Assembly: GCA_036571765.1 (NCBI GenBank)
Contig: BROE01000022.1
Location: 11,490,282 to 11,554,281 of the forward strand
Direction of reading: 5' to 3'
From: Plecoglossus altivelis
Lineage: Eukaryota > Chordata > Actinopteri > Osmeriformes > Plecoglossidae
DNA length: 64,000 bases
Within the stretch, counting starts at the first letter, position 1; each line of letters begins with the position of its first letter. The notes below the pieces were generated by a model. It ran no database searches. It was not told where the DNA came from and worked only from the letters and a program-made list of their open reading frames with translations. Both the position numbers and the translations under genes were made by a program. Positions 23,401-33,238 of the stretch are shown here, in pieces.

Positions 23401-25397
23401 CAGCAAACACACACTTAACCACAGCTACAGGCCCTTAACACTGCTCTGTCAGCTAACACACATCAGGCCCTGAACAGCTATAGACACTTAACCCTTCTCT
23501 GTCAGCAAACACAAACTTAACAACAGCTACAGACCCTTAACACCACTCTCTCAGCTAACACACATCAGGCCCACAACACAGCTACATCTCAGCTAACACA
23601 CTCACCAGTCCTTCAAAACAACATGTTGGCAAACACAAACCAGTCCCTACAAACAGCAGCATCTCTGCTAATGTTACAGGGTACAAACACAAGCAGACAC
23701 GCTGCTCATCATTCCTCCAGAGCTTCCCCATGCTGGGATTCAATCCCAGGACCTCTTGACTTGCAAGTGCGACTACTAGCCTGCTTCGCCAAACAAAACT
23801 CCAGCTTTTCACTGGCATGGGGGGACTGTCTTGAACTTAACCAATTCAAATCAGTCACGTTAACACACACAAAGCCCTTTCACACAACTGGAATATTTGA
23901 GTAAGCAGCAGTTACTGTTTATCAATTTTGGGAACATAAATGTGCAGGAAAGAGTACAACAGAGCAAAGCACAGCAGAACACACACACTTATCTGCTGAC
24001 GGTAAAACCAACTTTGTTCAACCAAGTGTATCCCAATGTGATTACAAAAAGTTCACACTGATATAAATCCCCTGACCTATATGGCCCTGGGTTACCATGG
24101 TGATTATGAGCTGGTTGTCAGAGCGATGACCCTGACCCCAGCTGTGCGTCTGTAAGTAGAGTTCATCAGTGGTTCAGGGGGAGGGGCTAGACAAGTTAAT
24201 CACATTCTACATGAGTTATTCTATCCATATATGTATCACCCTTAAAGCTACCAGTCCTCCTGTCTTCAAGATGAAATGTTTCCAATGTTGTTCAGTACCT
24301 GGGTCTCTTCTGCAGGGGCTGCTGTTGAGTCGCCCGGGAGGGGCTCAGAGTTGTGCGTGGGCGTGGTCTGAGAGGGCGTGTCTGGGGGGTTGATGGTGAC
24401 AGAGCGCTCAGAACGACTGCTGTCCTTGCTGCTGGGCTTTCGGCGCTCTCTGCTGCGCTCGCTTGTCACAGAAAAATGCACACACACACACACACAGAGG
24501 GGAGGAGTAAAACAACATAATGCATATGTCACCAGATGAACAGAGGAGAGGAGACAGAAAATGACATTTTAATTCACTGAACAGGCAGCAGCCTCTCTGT
24601 AAAATAGGTTAGAGTCAGTCAGCTGTGATGACCCTAATCCACTCTTTACTCCTCTCTCTTGGTCTCTTCTCTTCTACTTTCCATTTGGCTCTCTCTTCAT
24701 CTCTTGCTTTAATTTGTTTCCAATCAACAGACTTGCACAGCTTAAATTATAAACAAACGCACGCACACATAAGTGTGTGTATCTCAGTAGAGACAAATGC
24801 TCCTCTTTTGAGGCCACACCACTGACTCACAAACAAACAACCCAGACCCAAGTTATCAAATTATGTTTAACCAGCTGTATCTAAAGAGAGAGCTGAGTAT
24901 ACAAAAAGCAGGAGAGACACAGCAGTAAGACAGAGTAGAGAGAAAAGTAGTATGGAGAGTATAGAGATGCAGGTAGACTGAAGTAACATAGAGTACCTAA
25001 GGAAAGAAATATAAAGTATAAAAGAGACAAAGGGAAAATATCAACAACAGAAGAAAGAGAGACAGACGTAAGACAGACTTGAAGAGAGACAGAAGATAGA
25101 CACTAGAAGAGAGAGATACAGCAGTAAGATAGACACTAGAAGAGAGAGATACAGCAGTAAGATAGACACTAGAAGAGATAGAGAGGCAGACGTAAGATAG
25201 AGACGAGGAGAGAGTGAGACAGAAGATAGAAACTAGAAGAGAGAGAGAAGTAAGATAGAGAGCAGAAGAGAGACAAAAGTAGGATAGATAATATAAGAGA
25301 AACAGAAAGGGAGAATGTAGAGGGCTTACCCATGCCGGTTAGACCTGTTGGAGCGACTGGAGTGGGAATACCCAGAGTGAGTGGACTCGGTGTCCAT
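18333..25397 (-). CDS. VANGL1: VANGL1, Van Gogh-like planar cell polarity membrane protein, 546 aa, 8 coding exons
   Basis: A core planar cell polarity component at the plasma membrane that works with Prickle, Celsr and Frizzled/Dishevelled. Exons in transcript order: 25397-25330, 24461-24299, 22386-21955, 21844-21669, 20802-20669, 19271-19100, 18999-18765, 18593-18333. Junctions are GT-AG, phases agree, and they total 547 codons. It begins MDTESTHSGYSHSS, with Ser-rich N-terminal clusters known in the family as phosphorylation targets. WGETTTAVTGTSE is a family block. Four membrane helices lie at about residues 119-147, 159-181, 191-214 and 227-252. The C-terminal cytoplasmic domain includes ARRRDASHNELYYEEADHER, and the protein ends in the PDZ ligand ETSV. 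VANGL1 rather than VANGL2 is supported by IQRAALSLLEFYYRDF, RAAKHLAGLKIYSVEG and the CASQ2 neighbour. It is slightly longer than human VANGL1 (524), partly through a Gly/Gln-rich insert at the start of exon 6. Confidence 0.95.
19272..20668 (-). other. VANGL1 intron 5
   Basis: About 1.4 kb. It contains a (GA)n microsatellite (20428-20465) and a G10 run near 20350. Nothing else is recognised. Confidence 0.8.
20428..20465. repeat. (GA)n microsatellite
   Basis: About 19 GA dinucleotides in VANGL1 intron 5. Confidence 0.95.
20803..21668 (-). other. VANGL1 intron 4
   Basis: 0.87 kb. It contains a 56-bp tandem duplication (listed separately). No coding exon is seen. Confidence 0.8.
20841..20947. 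repeat. 56-bp direct tandem duplication
   Basis: The block starting ATTGCATTCAAAGGATA at 20841 is repeated at 20897 with one visible change (ATATTATT to ATAGTATT). The near-identity indicates a recent duplication. Confidence 0.9.
23293..23600. repeat. Minisatellite with two-part higher-order unit of about 102 bp
   Basis: Starts of CAGCTAACACA / CAGCAAACACA modules at 23293, 23348, 23401, 23450, 23503 and 23552 give spacings of 49-55 bp. Two module types alternate (one with CATCAGGCCCTGAAC, one with CTTAACCACAGCTACAG), so the true period is about 102 bp. It lies in VANGL1 intron 2. Confidence 0.85.
23735..23791 (-). repeat. tRNA-like segment with pol III A and B boxes (SINE head or tRNA pseudogene)
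   Basis: On the minus strand, TGGCGAAGCAGG (23791-23780) fits the A-box consensus TRGCNNARYNGG. GGGATTGAATCCC (23747-23735) resembles a B box and sits in a perfect 5-bp T-stem with a 7-nt loop (CTGGG...CCCAG, 23733-23749). The A-B spacing is that of a tRNA. No matching 7-bp acceptor stem is present, so a functional tRNA is unlikely. The SINE family is not identified. Confidence 0.5.
24462..25329 (-). other. VANGL1 intron 1 (between coding exons 1 and 2)
   Basis: 0.87 kb, purine-rich on the plus strand toward the right, with the 33-bp minisatellite at 25095-25265. No coding exon is seen. Confidence 0.8.
25095..25265. repeat. 33-bp purine-rich minisatellite
   Basis: Units beginning GATAGACACTAGAAGAGA at 25095, 25128 and 25161 have period 33. 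Two or three more degenerate units run to about 25265. Confidence 0.85.
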
Positions 25398-26491
25398 GCC
25401 AATGCAGATCAGGCCCCGTGATTGGCCGTCAGTCTGAGGAGAGCTTTAGGGTGTCGCAGAGGGGAACGTTCGCACGAAGAAAGGATGGCACGAAGAAAAT
25501 GAATAGAGAAGGAGAAGAAAGGGTGGAAGAGATAGCTAGAGACTTTCAGAGAAAAGACAATGGTAGGAGTCCCCGATGCCAAAAACCTTGCAGAGCCTTA
25601 GAGAACATGGGAGAGGGAGAGTGAAAGACAGAATTGGAGAGAGAGAGAGAAAAGGAGAGTGACGCAGAGAGACAGAGAGAGAGAGAAGATGGAAAAACAA
25701 CATAAATCCCAGGTACAGGGCAAGGTTTTACATTTGAACACAGTGGAGACCCATTTATAGAATATCATTATATACAGCATTACATGACTCGACATACTCG
25801 ATGAGTATGAATGTTACCCAGAGTTCAAGTGAACCAGGCTGGACCCTGATCTGGCCTCTCCTCACATCTCTCGTCATCACTGACAGACTGACGGAGTGGG
25901 AAGAGGATTAAAACAACAGGTAAGCCTAGATCATCATCCTCCTCCTCATGATATCATAGACAGGCTGGTTTATGATCCAAATAGGATCCCTATCAAAAGC
26001 ATTTGTGTGTCTGTTTGTCAAATATCTGTCTTTCTTATTCCATCTGTCAATTCAGGAGACAGCAGTCATAAAAAGTACATACCTCATTTATCCTAACCCC
26101 TTTCTCTACCCTAAACCCATAACTCCAATTCCAGCCATTGTCCTAGAAAGCAAATGTGTTGTGTTTTAGATTCAAGCCGTCAAGGATATTCTGTTATCGG
26201 TCCCCAATCCTTTCATGCATGACTCCTAATTCAGTCTCTTATCGCTCATCCACTGCCTCCCTGCTGTATCCATGACAACCCCCCGCCAATCATCTTCCCC
26301 GCCCTCATCTCCTCCTACCAACCAGGAAAATGATCATTTTAGACATTAGACACATGCACAGACACACTGAGTGTACAAAGATGGAGACAAGGAGCTCTTT
26401 TCACTAGTGTGGTTTGGGCTGGACAATGCCCTGTCCCATCTTTTAAATACAAAAGACCTAAGTGGCTTCAGGAACCATATCTCTCTCTACA

Positions 26492-26690
26492 GCAGTGTTT
26501 CTCAATCTAGTTGTCAGACATACTGCCCTGCATGTTTTAGGCATTTCCCTCTTCCAACACACCTGATTCAAATAAATGGGTTGGTGCATGCTGTATGTAA
26601 CACATCCATTTCCCTATGGTAACCATATGGGGTTCCTGTAGAGTTGGATGGCGACGCCTTCATTTGAATCAGGTACGTGTTGTGATTGCT
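26492..26690. repeat. Fragment of a teleost interspersed repeat (MITE-like)
   Basis: CAGTGTTTCTCAATC, then CTGCCCTGCATGTTTTAG and CCAACACACCTGATTCAAAT, is a combination I recognise as a common dispersed fish repeat. A reverse-complement echo (ATTTGAATCAGGTACGTGTTG) lies near 26665-26686, as expected for a palindromic non-autonomous element. The family name is not certain. Confidence 0.5.
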
Positions 26691-27524
26691 ATACACAAGG
26701 ATTAACATTTATTGCCATTTGTTAAGTGGTCCACTGGAGTGATTTGGTCCTGCTCCGGCTAACAATACCTGTCAGCGTCGAAACCTCTAATAGACAAACC
26801 ATCTAAGCCTGATGTTGACCTAATTGACAATATATAATAGAAATAAGAATGTGTTTATTTCTTTAAAGATGACTGGATTTAATACGTTGTGATTCAATTG
26901 GTTCAACATTATCAAATATTATTGACACGCAACTACCCTTTGAACATTCTTGCTCTAGTGTAACCCAAAAACAATAGCCTTTGCAAAATAAAATGAAGTT
27001 AGATATTAGAGACTTTCATTGCTATTAATACATTGTCCAGTTTACCCCTTGTCCTTCAGATCAAATGTCTTGCAGTAATTGCATTACCAGTGTAAACCTC
27101 ACTACAAGGCACAGTTGCACCAGCAGGGGAGGGTATCTGTGTCGTGTGACTGGGAGCTCCTCAGCTAGGGAATATGGAGGGAGTCTAGTCAAGATAGGAT
27201 CTGGGGAATGCTCCTGATAACATTGGCAGTATTTATCTTGTTGGCACAGTGGGGGAAGCGGAGGGGGGAGGTCTGTGTCTCTGACTTTCACCTCATCAAG
27301 AGTACCAGAGAGTTCCAGTTCTAACCCAGATATCTGGAGGTGTGCAGTTGCTATGGTAACACTGGAGGCATGAGACTCCGACTCCTTGTAGTAGCAGTAA
27401 TCGCCTGCGCGTGTGCGCGTGTGCGTGTTTGAGTGTGTGCAGTGCAAAAAGGGACAGTTTCACGTGTCAAACGCTATACGTGGCCCATGCGCATCCCTTT
27501 CTCCATTATCACCTTTATTTCTGC

Positions 27525-27525
<1 letters not shown>

Positions 27526-27565
<40 letters not shown>

Positions 27566-27566
27566 G
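27526..27566. repeat. Compound (CT)n(CA)n microsatellite
   Basis: About 13 CT units run directly into about 8 CA units. Confidence 0.9.
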
Positions 27567-27869
27567 CACACTCGTGCATGTAGGCACATACATCACACAC
27601 TCCTACTTCAAGTCAGCCTGAGAAGAGGTAGAACCAGGAGGGTTTGACTGCACATGTGCACTCAATGTATGTGGGGCAGGTCTTAAGTAGTCAGTCATCC
27701 ACTGGATGACACACAGATGCATACACAACCAGGCCAGGCAGATAATCATGCCCAGTGGGAAAGAACAACTATCAGTAACACACTCCCTGCATGAATGGGG
27801 CCTGTAGGAATCACCATGTGCAAGCATGGCTGGTTAGGTGGTTAGGCTAACTTCCTGGCTTGCCTGACT

Positions 27870-28050
27870 GTCTGCCGGTTTGTCCATTCATCTGCATATC
27901 TCTCTGTCTGTCCGTCCGCCCGCCCGCCCATCAACCAACCAACCTGCTTGTCTGTCGTTCTGTCTGATTTTCTGTCTGTCGGCTTGCCTGTCTCCTTGCT
28001 TGTCTGCCCATCTGGTTGCCTGTCTTTCCACCTGTCTTCCTGTCTGCTGC
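27870..28050. repeat. Degenerate CTGTC/CCGCC tetra-pentanucleotide array
   Basis: Loose repeats of CTGTCTGTC and CCGCCCGCC with interruptions span about 180 bp. No precise unit. Confidence 0.6.
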
Positions 28051-30560
28051 CAGAATATGTGAACATCAGCAAATTCAGTCAAACAGGAATGTATGTATAA
28101 AATATTAAGGATAACCAACCACGTGTCTGTTCACATTTCTGGTTGGGTGCACAGGAGCAGAAAGTGAGCCTGATATTAGAATCACAGTCGTTAGTGTGTT
28201 TGTGCAGGAGAAGCGCAGAGGTACTGGGGCATCAAGCCAGTTGGGCGAGCACACGGCTTAAGGCCATATAGACCCATTACTCCATACATCATTGCATACA
28301 TTTTCTTCTTCGCTGACAGAGGCACAGATAGTCGCACCGGGCTCCAAACCAGGAGTGACATAACTGTCCACGAGACTCTTCTTGAACTTAACTCCCCAGG
28401 AGAACTTGCAAAGGTCGGATCCGATTCTTTTTTGGCTTACACATTTGCACTCGGTCACATGGAGAAATAATGTGTTTCAGCAGTAGGATCCAGAGGTCTG
28501 TGTGTGTTTTGTACGGTCATTGTAAGAATTTAAACATGCATATATGCCTGTGCTTGTTTGAGTGTGTATCATTTGTGTGATGTCTGAGGGGTTTGTCAGT
28601 ATCACTTTGTCAGTATCACTAGCATGTGTGTGTGTGATTCTGTGCATGTTATGTATTTGTGCGCGAGTGTGTGTCTAAATGCTGTACGTGTTTCTGTAGC
28701 ACGTGTTACTATAGTGGTGGTGTGTTTGTGCTTCTGTTGCTACGTGCGTGTGCCTGTATGTGTGGGAGTGTATTTTTTCTGTAAGTGGTGTGCTTGTGTT
28801 TCAGTGGGGGATTTTTCAGCGGTGTGTGTGTACGATCAACTACTCCCCCATCTGGACAAACATTTGGCCTGATGTCAAGGCAGAGAGGAGGGTTGAGTGA
28901 TGGGAGATGCCAGCCCAGCATCCGCGTGCTGCCTGGTACTTTGGGTGGCACAAATAAACCCTGTGGACGGCAATGGTAACCATGGCATCTGCTCTCTCCC
29001 ACACCCATTATTCTTCACCACCCCACCCCCTCCTCATTCCCTTCCCATCCCCTCCCCCACGCCCAGCCCTCAGAGTGCCCTGCCCTTGTGGCCCTGTGTC
29101 ATGCTGTGCCAGTTACGGCAACCACAGCCTCTGGCATCTGCCTTGCTCTGCTATTTGTTTAAGAAATGAATCCATATTCACCTCTTCATACAGACACATC
29201 ATACAGACAAACACACACGTATACATCTGTAATAAAGTCTTAAACCATATTTACTAACCATAAGTGATGCAAATCAGATAAGGGCAAGGGGACATTAAAC
29301 ATGTCACTGTCAAACCCATTAAACTTACACGTACCTACACAAACAGACACAAGCTGTGTCTTCTAAACTTTTTTAAACAAACCATTTTTGATGTGTATGT
29401 ATTTATTTGGACATCACGTCCAGTGCTATTTTTAGGATGAGCAATCTGCAATCTGTCCATGCACTGGACAAAACCAAGTAGAACAGCTGTTGATTAACAC
29501 ACGACTATAGTACTGAACACATACACACAGAACACATAGGCAAAGACCGGCAAAAGCACTCACACATACCGTTGAGAACTGACCCACTTTGTTGGTATGC
29601 TAACTCCCTTGCAAATCTTTCAAAAAGTAATAATGAACTCATATTGGCCTGTACTCCTTAGCCCTTTCAATTCTAACTTTGCTACGGGGGACCCGAAGCA
29701 GACTTGGCCAGGACTCAGAGGTACATATAGTGAGTCAATATTTCTCCTTGAACAGCATACATGTGCTTGGCAACATATAGCACATACCAGCGGCACATGT
29801 AGGCCTACTGTTACAGTGGGTTTAAATCTCCAATTTACTTTGTGTGAAGGCAGCAAACCAGTTTCACAGCCAAGGTAAGGCACACACAAAAACACCCAAA
29901 ACTAATACTGTAACAGAAAATACAATGCAAAGTTCTGAGCCAATACACAATGAAAGCAATAAGATGAGGTTCCTGCAACTGCTTTATAAATGGAAGCATC
30001 GATCATGTCAGACCCCCCCCCCCCACCACCACCACCACCACCATGACAGACCTGTGCTCCAGACCCATCCAGATGTGCCCCCCTTCCTCCTCTCAATCTC
30101 TCGCCACTGTATTCCTATCGGACTACTAGGTGTGTTCAAATGTGGGTGAATTTTTAGTAGGTTCAAAGCAACCGCCTGAGAGAAATACCCTGCCTGAGAC
30201 GACCACAGGACGCATACACTGCCAACAATTAAGGAAATTTACACACAACGTCTCATCATCTGTACCGAGCCCGTGGGCATACAGTGTAATATTACAGTGT
30301 TGTCTACGTAGTGAGGAGGACCCCGAGCATAGAAAATAATGTTGATGTCTATCCACAAACCACAATGCCAATCAAACCATGTCTTTCGAAGAAAGAAAGG
30401 CCAAATTCGGTAGCACTTAACTTCACTCTAATGCCAGTGTGTAGTGCACCGTTTCTCCACTTAAGCTACACATTAAGCATCGAATCTGTCTGGGTAACGA
30501 TGGTGGTCGGTGTATCTGAAGTCAATGCAAAATCCCAAATGCACCGTATTAGCTTCTTAC

Positions 30561-30800
30561 CTTCATATGGAGGTAGCATTCCATCACCTGGGTGCGTCAG
30601 ATCGCGTTGCCGCTGGGCTCACCGAAATTGCAGAACCAATTGATACATCGTCGTTAAAAGGCTGACCTACTCCCCCATGCGATCGCTCAGAATGGATTCT
30701 GGTGGGGATAGGAGGAGGCGTGAAATAGAACGCTAGAGGGCGTTGACGTGCTTTCATTGAAACATCAAATTACCCACTGCCGCAGTCCAGCCTCCCTTTG
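30561..30800 (-). promoter_or_regulatory. Candidate VANGL1 5' noncoding exon and promoter
   Basis: On the minus strand a strong donor (GAAG|GTAAGAAG) ends a possible exon at 30561. The sequence just upstream (30590-30740) is locally richer in CpG than its flanks and includes a CRE-like TGACG near 30740. A first noncoding VANGL1 exon is expected upstream of the coding exon 1 that starts at 25397. The link between the two is inferred only from orientation and the donor. Confidence 0.35.
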
Positions 30801-31767
30801 TACGCTCTGGACCCTGTTTCTGTTGCTCAAGTAAGCTACCTGCGAAATGAATGATTGCTGTCGCCATGGCAACAGATGCTGGTTTGGGTGTTAGACTAGC
30901 TAACGTTACTTTACGATCATTCTTCACATTACGGCACGTCTAAACAAAATAGCTGTCAATGGCAATAGATATACTGTTGGGATAAATACCTCAACCTGGG
31001 TGCTCTCACACATCTTTCAACAGTTAGCCCTAATTGCTAAATTGTAAACTCGCTCAAACAAAAATAGCCAATTTATTATGTAGAAAATGTTTGATTTGTA
31101 AGGAACTACAGTAATACTGGGGTGTGAAATGCTTCATGACTATAACCCACACGTAAAAGTAAATACAACATATATACTGTACGGAAGAGTGAGCTAGATA
31201 ATATATATTTAAAAAAATAGACATATAATAATATTCACTGCAAGAAATGTATGACACAGTTATAAATGCACGTTATCTTATCGCATATTATAGATTTAAA
31301 GAATTGACTTCGTGCTCTTACTTTGAAATGCGGAAAGGAAGTCGTCGGGCGTGCTCTCCAACAAAGTTAGTGTGCGCCCCGCGTCTAATAGTTTGCTCGC
31401 TCTCTACTTTTAATTAAGTGATGTTCAGAGGTAATTTCTTCTTTCCTTTTTATTTTAAGAGTCATAATAGTACTTTGCGAAACTAAATAGCCATGAACGA
31501 CTTAAAAAATTGATTGCCCTGCTCTGTTGTTCTACATGAGCCAACTAACAGTTTAAACATGCTTGGCACATTATTATAACTCCGAGAAAACATTCACAAA
31601 TTTAATTACTTTAAGTTGATTGTTTGATTGTGAAATAATGATTATACAGAGGTCGAGCTAGTGAGTAGGCCAGAGAAAGGGCTATGGTTGATTTAATCGA
31701 GTATCAGCAATCAAGTCTCAGCTGATTGCTGATTGACAAGCAGCTGTTTGAGTGAACAGGTAAGCAG
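30801..31767. other. Region between the candidate VANGL1 promoter and the NQO1 TATA box
   Basis: AT-rich, with no coding exon recognised. No perfect antioxidant response element (RTGACNNNGC) was found by eye in the last 450 bp. The nearest form is TTGACAAGCAGC at about 31734, which has the wrong spacing. Confidence 0.5.
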
Positions 31768-31775
31768 TATAAAAA
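31768..31775 (+). promoter_or_regulatory. NQO1 TATA box
   Basis: TATAAAAA lies about 100 bp before the NQO1 start codon. Transcription would be expected to start near 31798, giving a 5'UTR of about 70 bases. Confidence 0.6.
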
Positions 31776-31870
31776 CAGCAGCCTCAGCTCAGAGCAAGTA
31801 TGAGTTGTCTGGCTGGTTGAGGTCTTTACTTTTCATTCCAACTATATTTGTAAACACTACACAGATAAGA

Positions 31871-33225
31871 ATGGGTAAGTTGTCATGTTTTCTGATATTT
31901 GGGTTGACTATTCTTATGATGAAACAACTTGATGCGTTGGTAGGATTCCTAACTGTTTCAAATGAGGGCTTTGAACACTAACCGTGCTAAATAACTGAGA
32001 TGAATCTTGTTGCATTGCAGCAGAGAAGAATGTTCTTATCGTGTATGCCCACCAGAGTACTGGTTCATTTAATGCTGCTGCTAAAGATGCTACTGTGGAG
32101 GTTCTGACTGCACAGGGCTGCAAGGTAGAGGTGTCTGACCTCTACAGTATGAAGTTCACAGCTGTAGCAACTGCAGAGGACATCACAGGTGAGGCAGCAG
32201 TCTTGACTGCTTGCTGGAGGTGATGTGGACCAAGCTTGTTTCAAGCTATACTGTTGCTTTTTGGGGCTTTCACTTTCTGTTCCTTCCTCCAGGAGAGGTA
32301 AAGGACTCTGCACACTTCTGCTATGCAGAAGAAACCAAACTAGCCTGGCAGGAGGGTCGGCTTTCTAACGACATCATGGAAGAGCAGCGTAAACTCACCA
32401 AAGCAGACATTGTCATCTTCCAGGTTGTTGCATTACAAACATTTTGTTGTGTTGGTGGTTTGTTCCCCCTCCCCTCTAATTTGGTTACTTGACTTGCTGT
32501 ATCCCCAGTTCCCCATGTACTGGTTTTCTGTTCCTGCCATTATGAAGGGATGGATTGACCGTGTGCTCACTCTGGGCTATGCCTTTACTGCAGAGAAGAG
32601 GTACAGCCAGGGCATCTTCAAGGTATTAACTGGCATTTTCTTTCTCAAGACCTGTTTACTAAGGCTCACTTGAACTGCACTCTTGCCTATGCTGATGCAT
32701 ACAACTACTTCCCTTTTTCCCAGGAGAAGAAAGCCATGCTGTCCTTCACTACTGGCTCTCAGGAGTCCATGTTCTCTTCCAACGGGATCAACGGAGACAT
32801 GAATGTAACCCTGTGGCCTGTACAGGTGGGTGTTACTGAGCCTTGTGCCATCTTTGCTCAGATCTTGGCAGACTAGGATTCTGTGGTGATTTGATGCATG
32901 TAGTTGACTGTTCTGTTTTTTATAGAATGGGATCCTTCACTACTGTGGCTTTCAAGTTCTGGCTCCTCAGATTTTCTGGGCTCCATCTAGCATCACCCCT
33001 GAAGCCCGCGCCGCAATGCTGGAGCTCTGGCGAGCCAGACTTCAAGGCTTGCAAGGAGAAACGCCGCTGTCCTTTGTCCCTTCGGATAGTTTTGATGGGG
33101 AGCATGGCTTCCAGCTGAAACCAGAGCTTCAGAAGAAGCACGCAGACCAAGAATTTGGCCTGACGATCGGAACCCATCTGGGGAAACCACTTCCTCCCAA
33201 CAACCAGATCAAAGCTGGGGTTTGA
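31871..33225 (+). CDS. NQO1: NQO1-type NAD(P)H:quinone oxidoreductase, 272 aa, 6 coding exons
   Basis: A cytosolic FAD flavoprotein family that reduces quinones by two electrons. Exons: 31871-31874, 32021-32188, 32293-32423, 32509-32622, 32724-32825, 32926-33225; all GT-AG, phases agree, 273 codons. The first exon contributes only ATGG. Exon 2 has a tandem acceptor (GCAGCAG), so the protein could start MAEKN or MEKN. Family blocks are VLIVYAHQSTGSFN, VSDLYSMKF, DIVIFQFPMYWFSVPAIMKG and GDMNVTLWPVQNGILHYCGF. The C-terminal part (FGLTIGTHLGKPLPPNNQIK) is present, as in NQO1 (274 aa in human) and unlike the shorter NQO2. Active-site positions differ from human NQO1: SMFSSNGINGD stands where human has SMYSLQGIHGD, so Tyr155 is Phe and His161 is Asn. 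The Tyr126/Tyr128 pair is Phe/Ala. AATAAA lies 8 bases after the stop. Confidence 0.92.
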
Positions 33226-33232
33226 GTTCTGA

Positions 33233-33238
33233 AATAAA
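33233..33238 (+). other. NQO1 polyadenylation signal
   Basis: AATAAA begins 8 bases after the stop codon, implying a very short 3'UTR of about 30 bases unless a later site is used. Confidence 0.6.

Larger units (their letters stand above)
22387..24298 (-). other. VANGL1 intron 2
   Basis: About 1.9 kb, with a short CA tract near 23005, a minisatellite (23293-23600) and a SINE/tRNA-like segment (23735-23791), both listed separately. No exon is seen. Confidence 0.8.
25398..30560 (-). other. Upstream of the VANGL1 start codon: probable 5'UTR intron(s)
   Basis: No coding sequence is recognised in 5.2 kb. It contains a teleost-type interspersed repeat (26492-26690), a CT/CA microsatellite (27526-27566), a degenerate CTGTC-type array (about 27870-28050), TG-rich sequence (28500-28790) and a C10/(CCA)n tract (30009-30043). 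The 128-codon minus-strand frame at 27061-27447 is unrecognised and is treated as chance. Confidence 0.45.

Noticed and set aside
23733..23805. Functional tRNA gene
   Set aside because: A and B boxes are present, but the 7-bp acceptor stem does not pair and the anticodon arm is irregular.
27061..27447. 128-codon minus frame upstream of VANGL1
   Set aside because: No recognisable domain or splice sites. Part of it is a TG-rich simple sequence read antisense.
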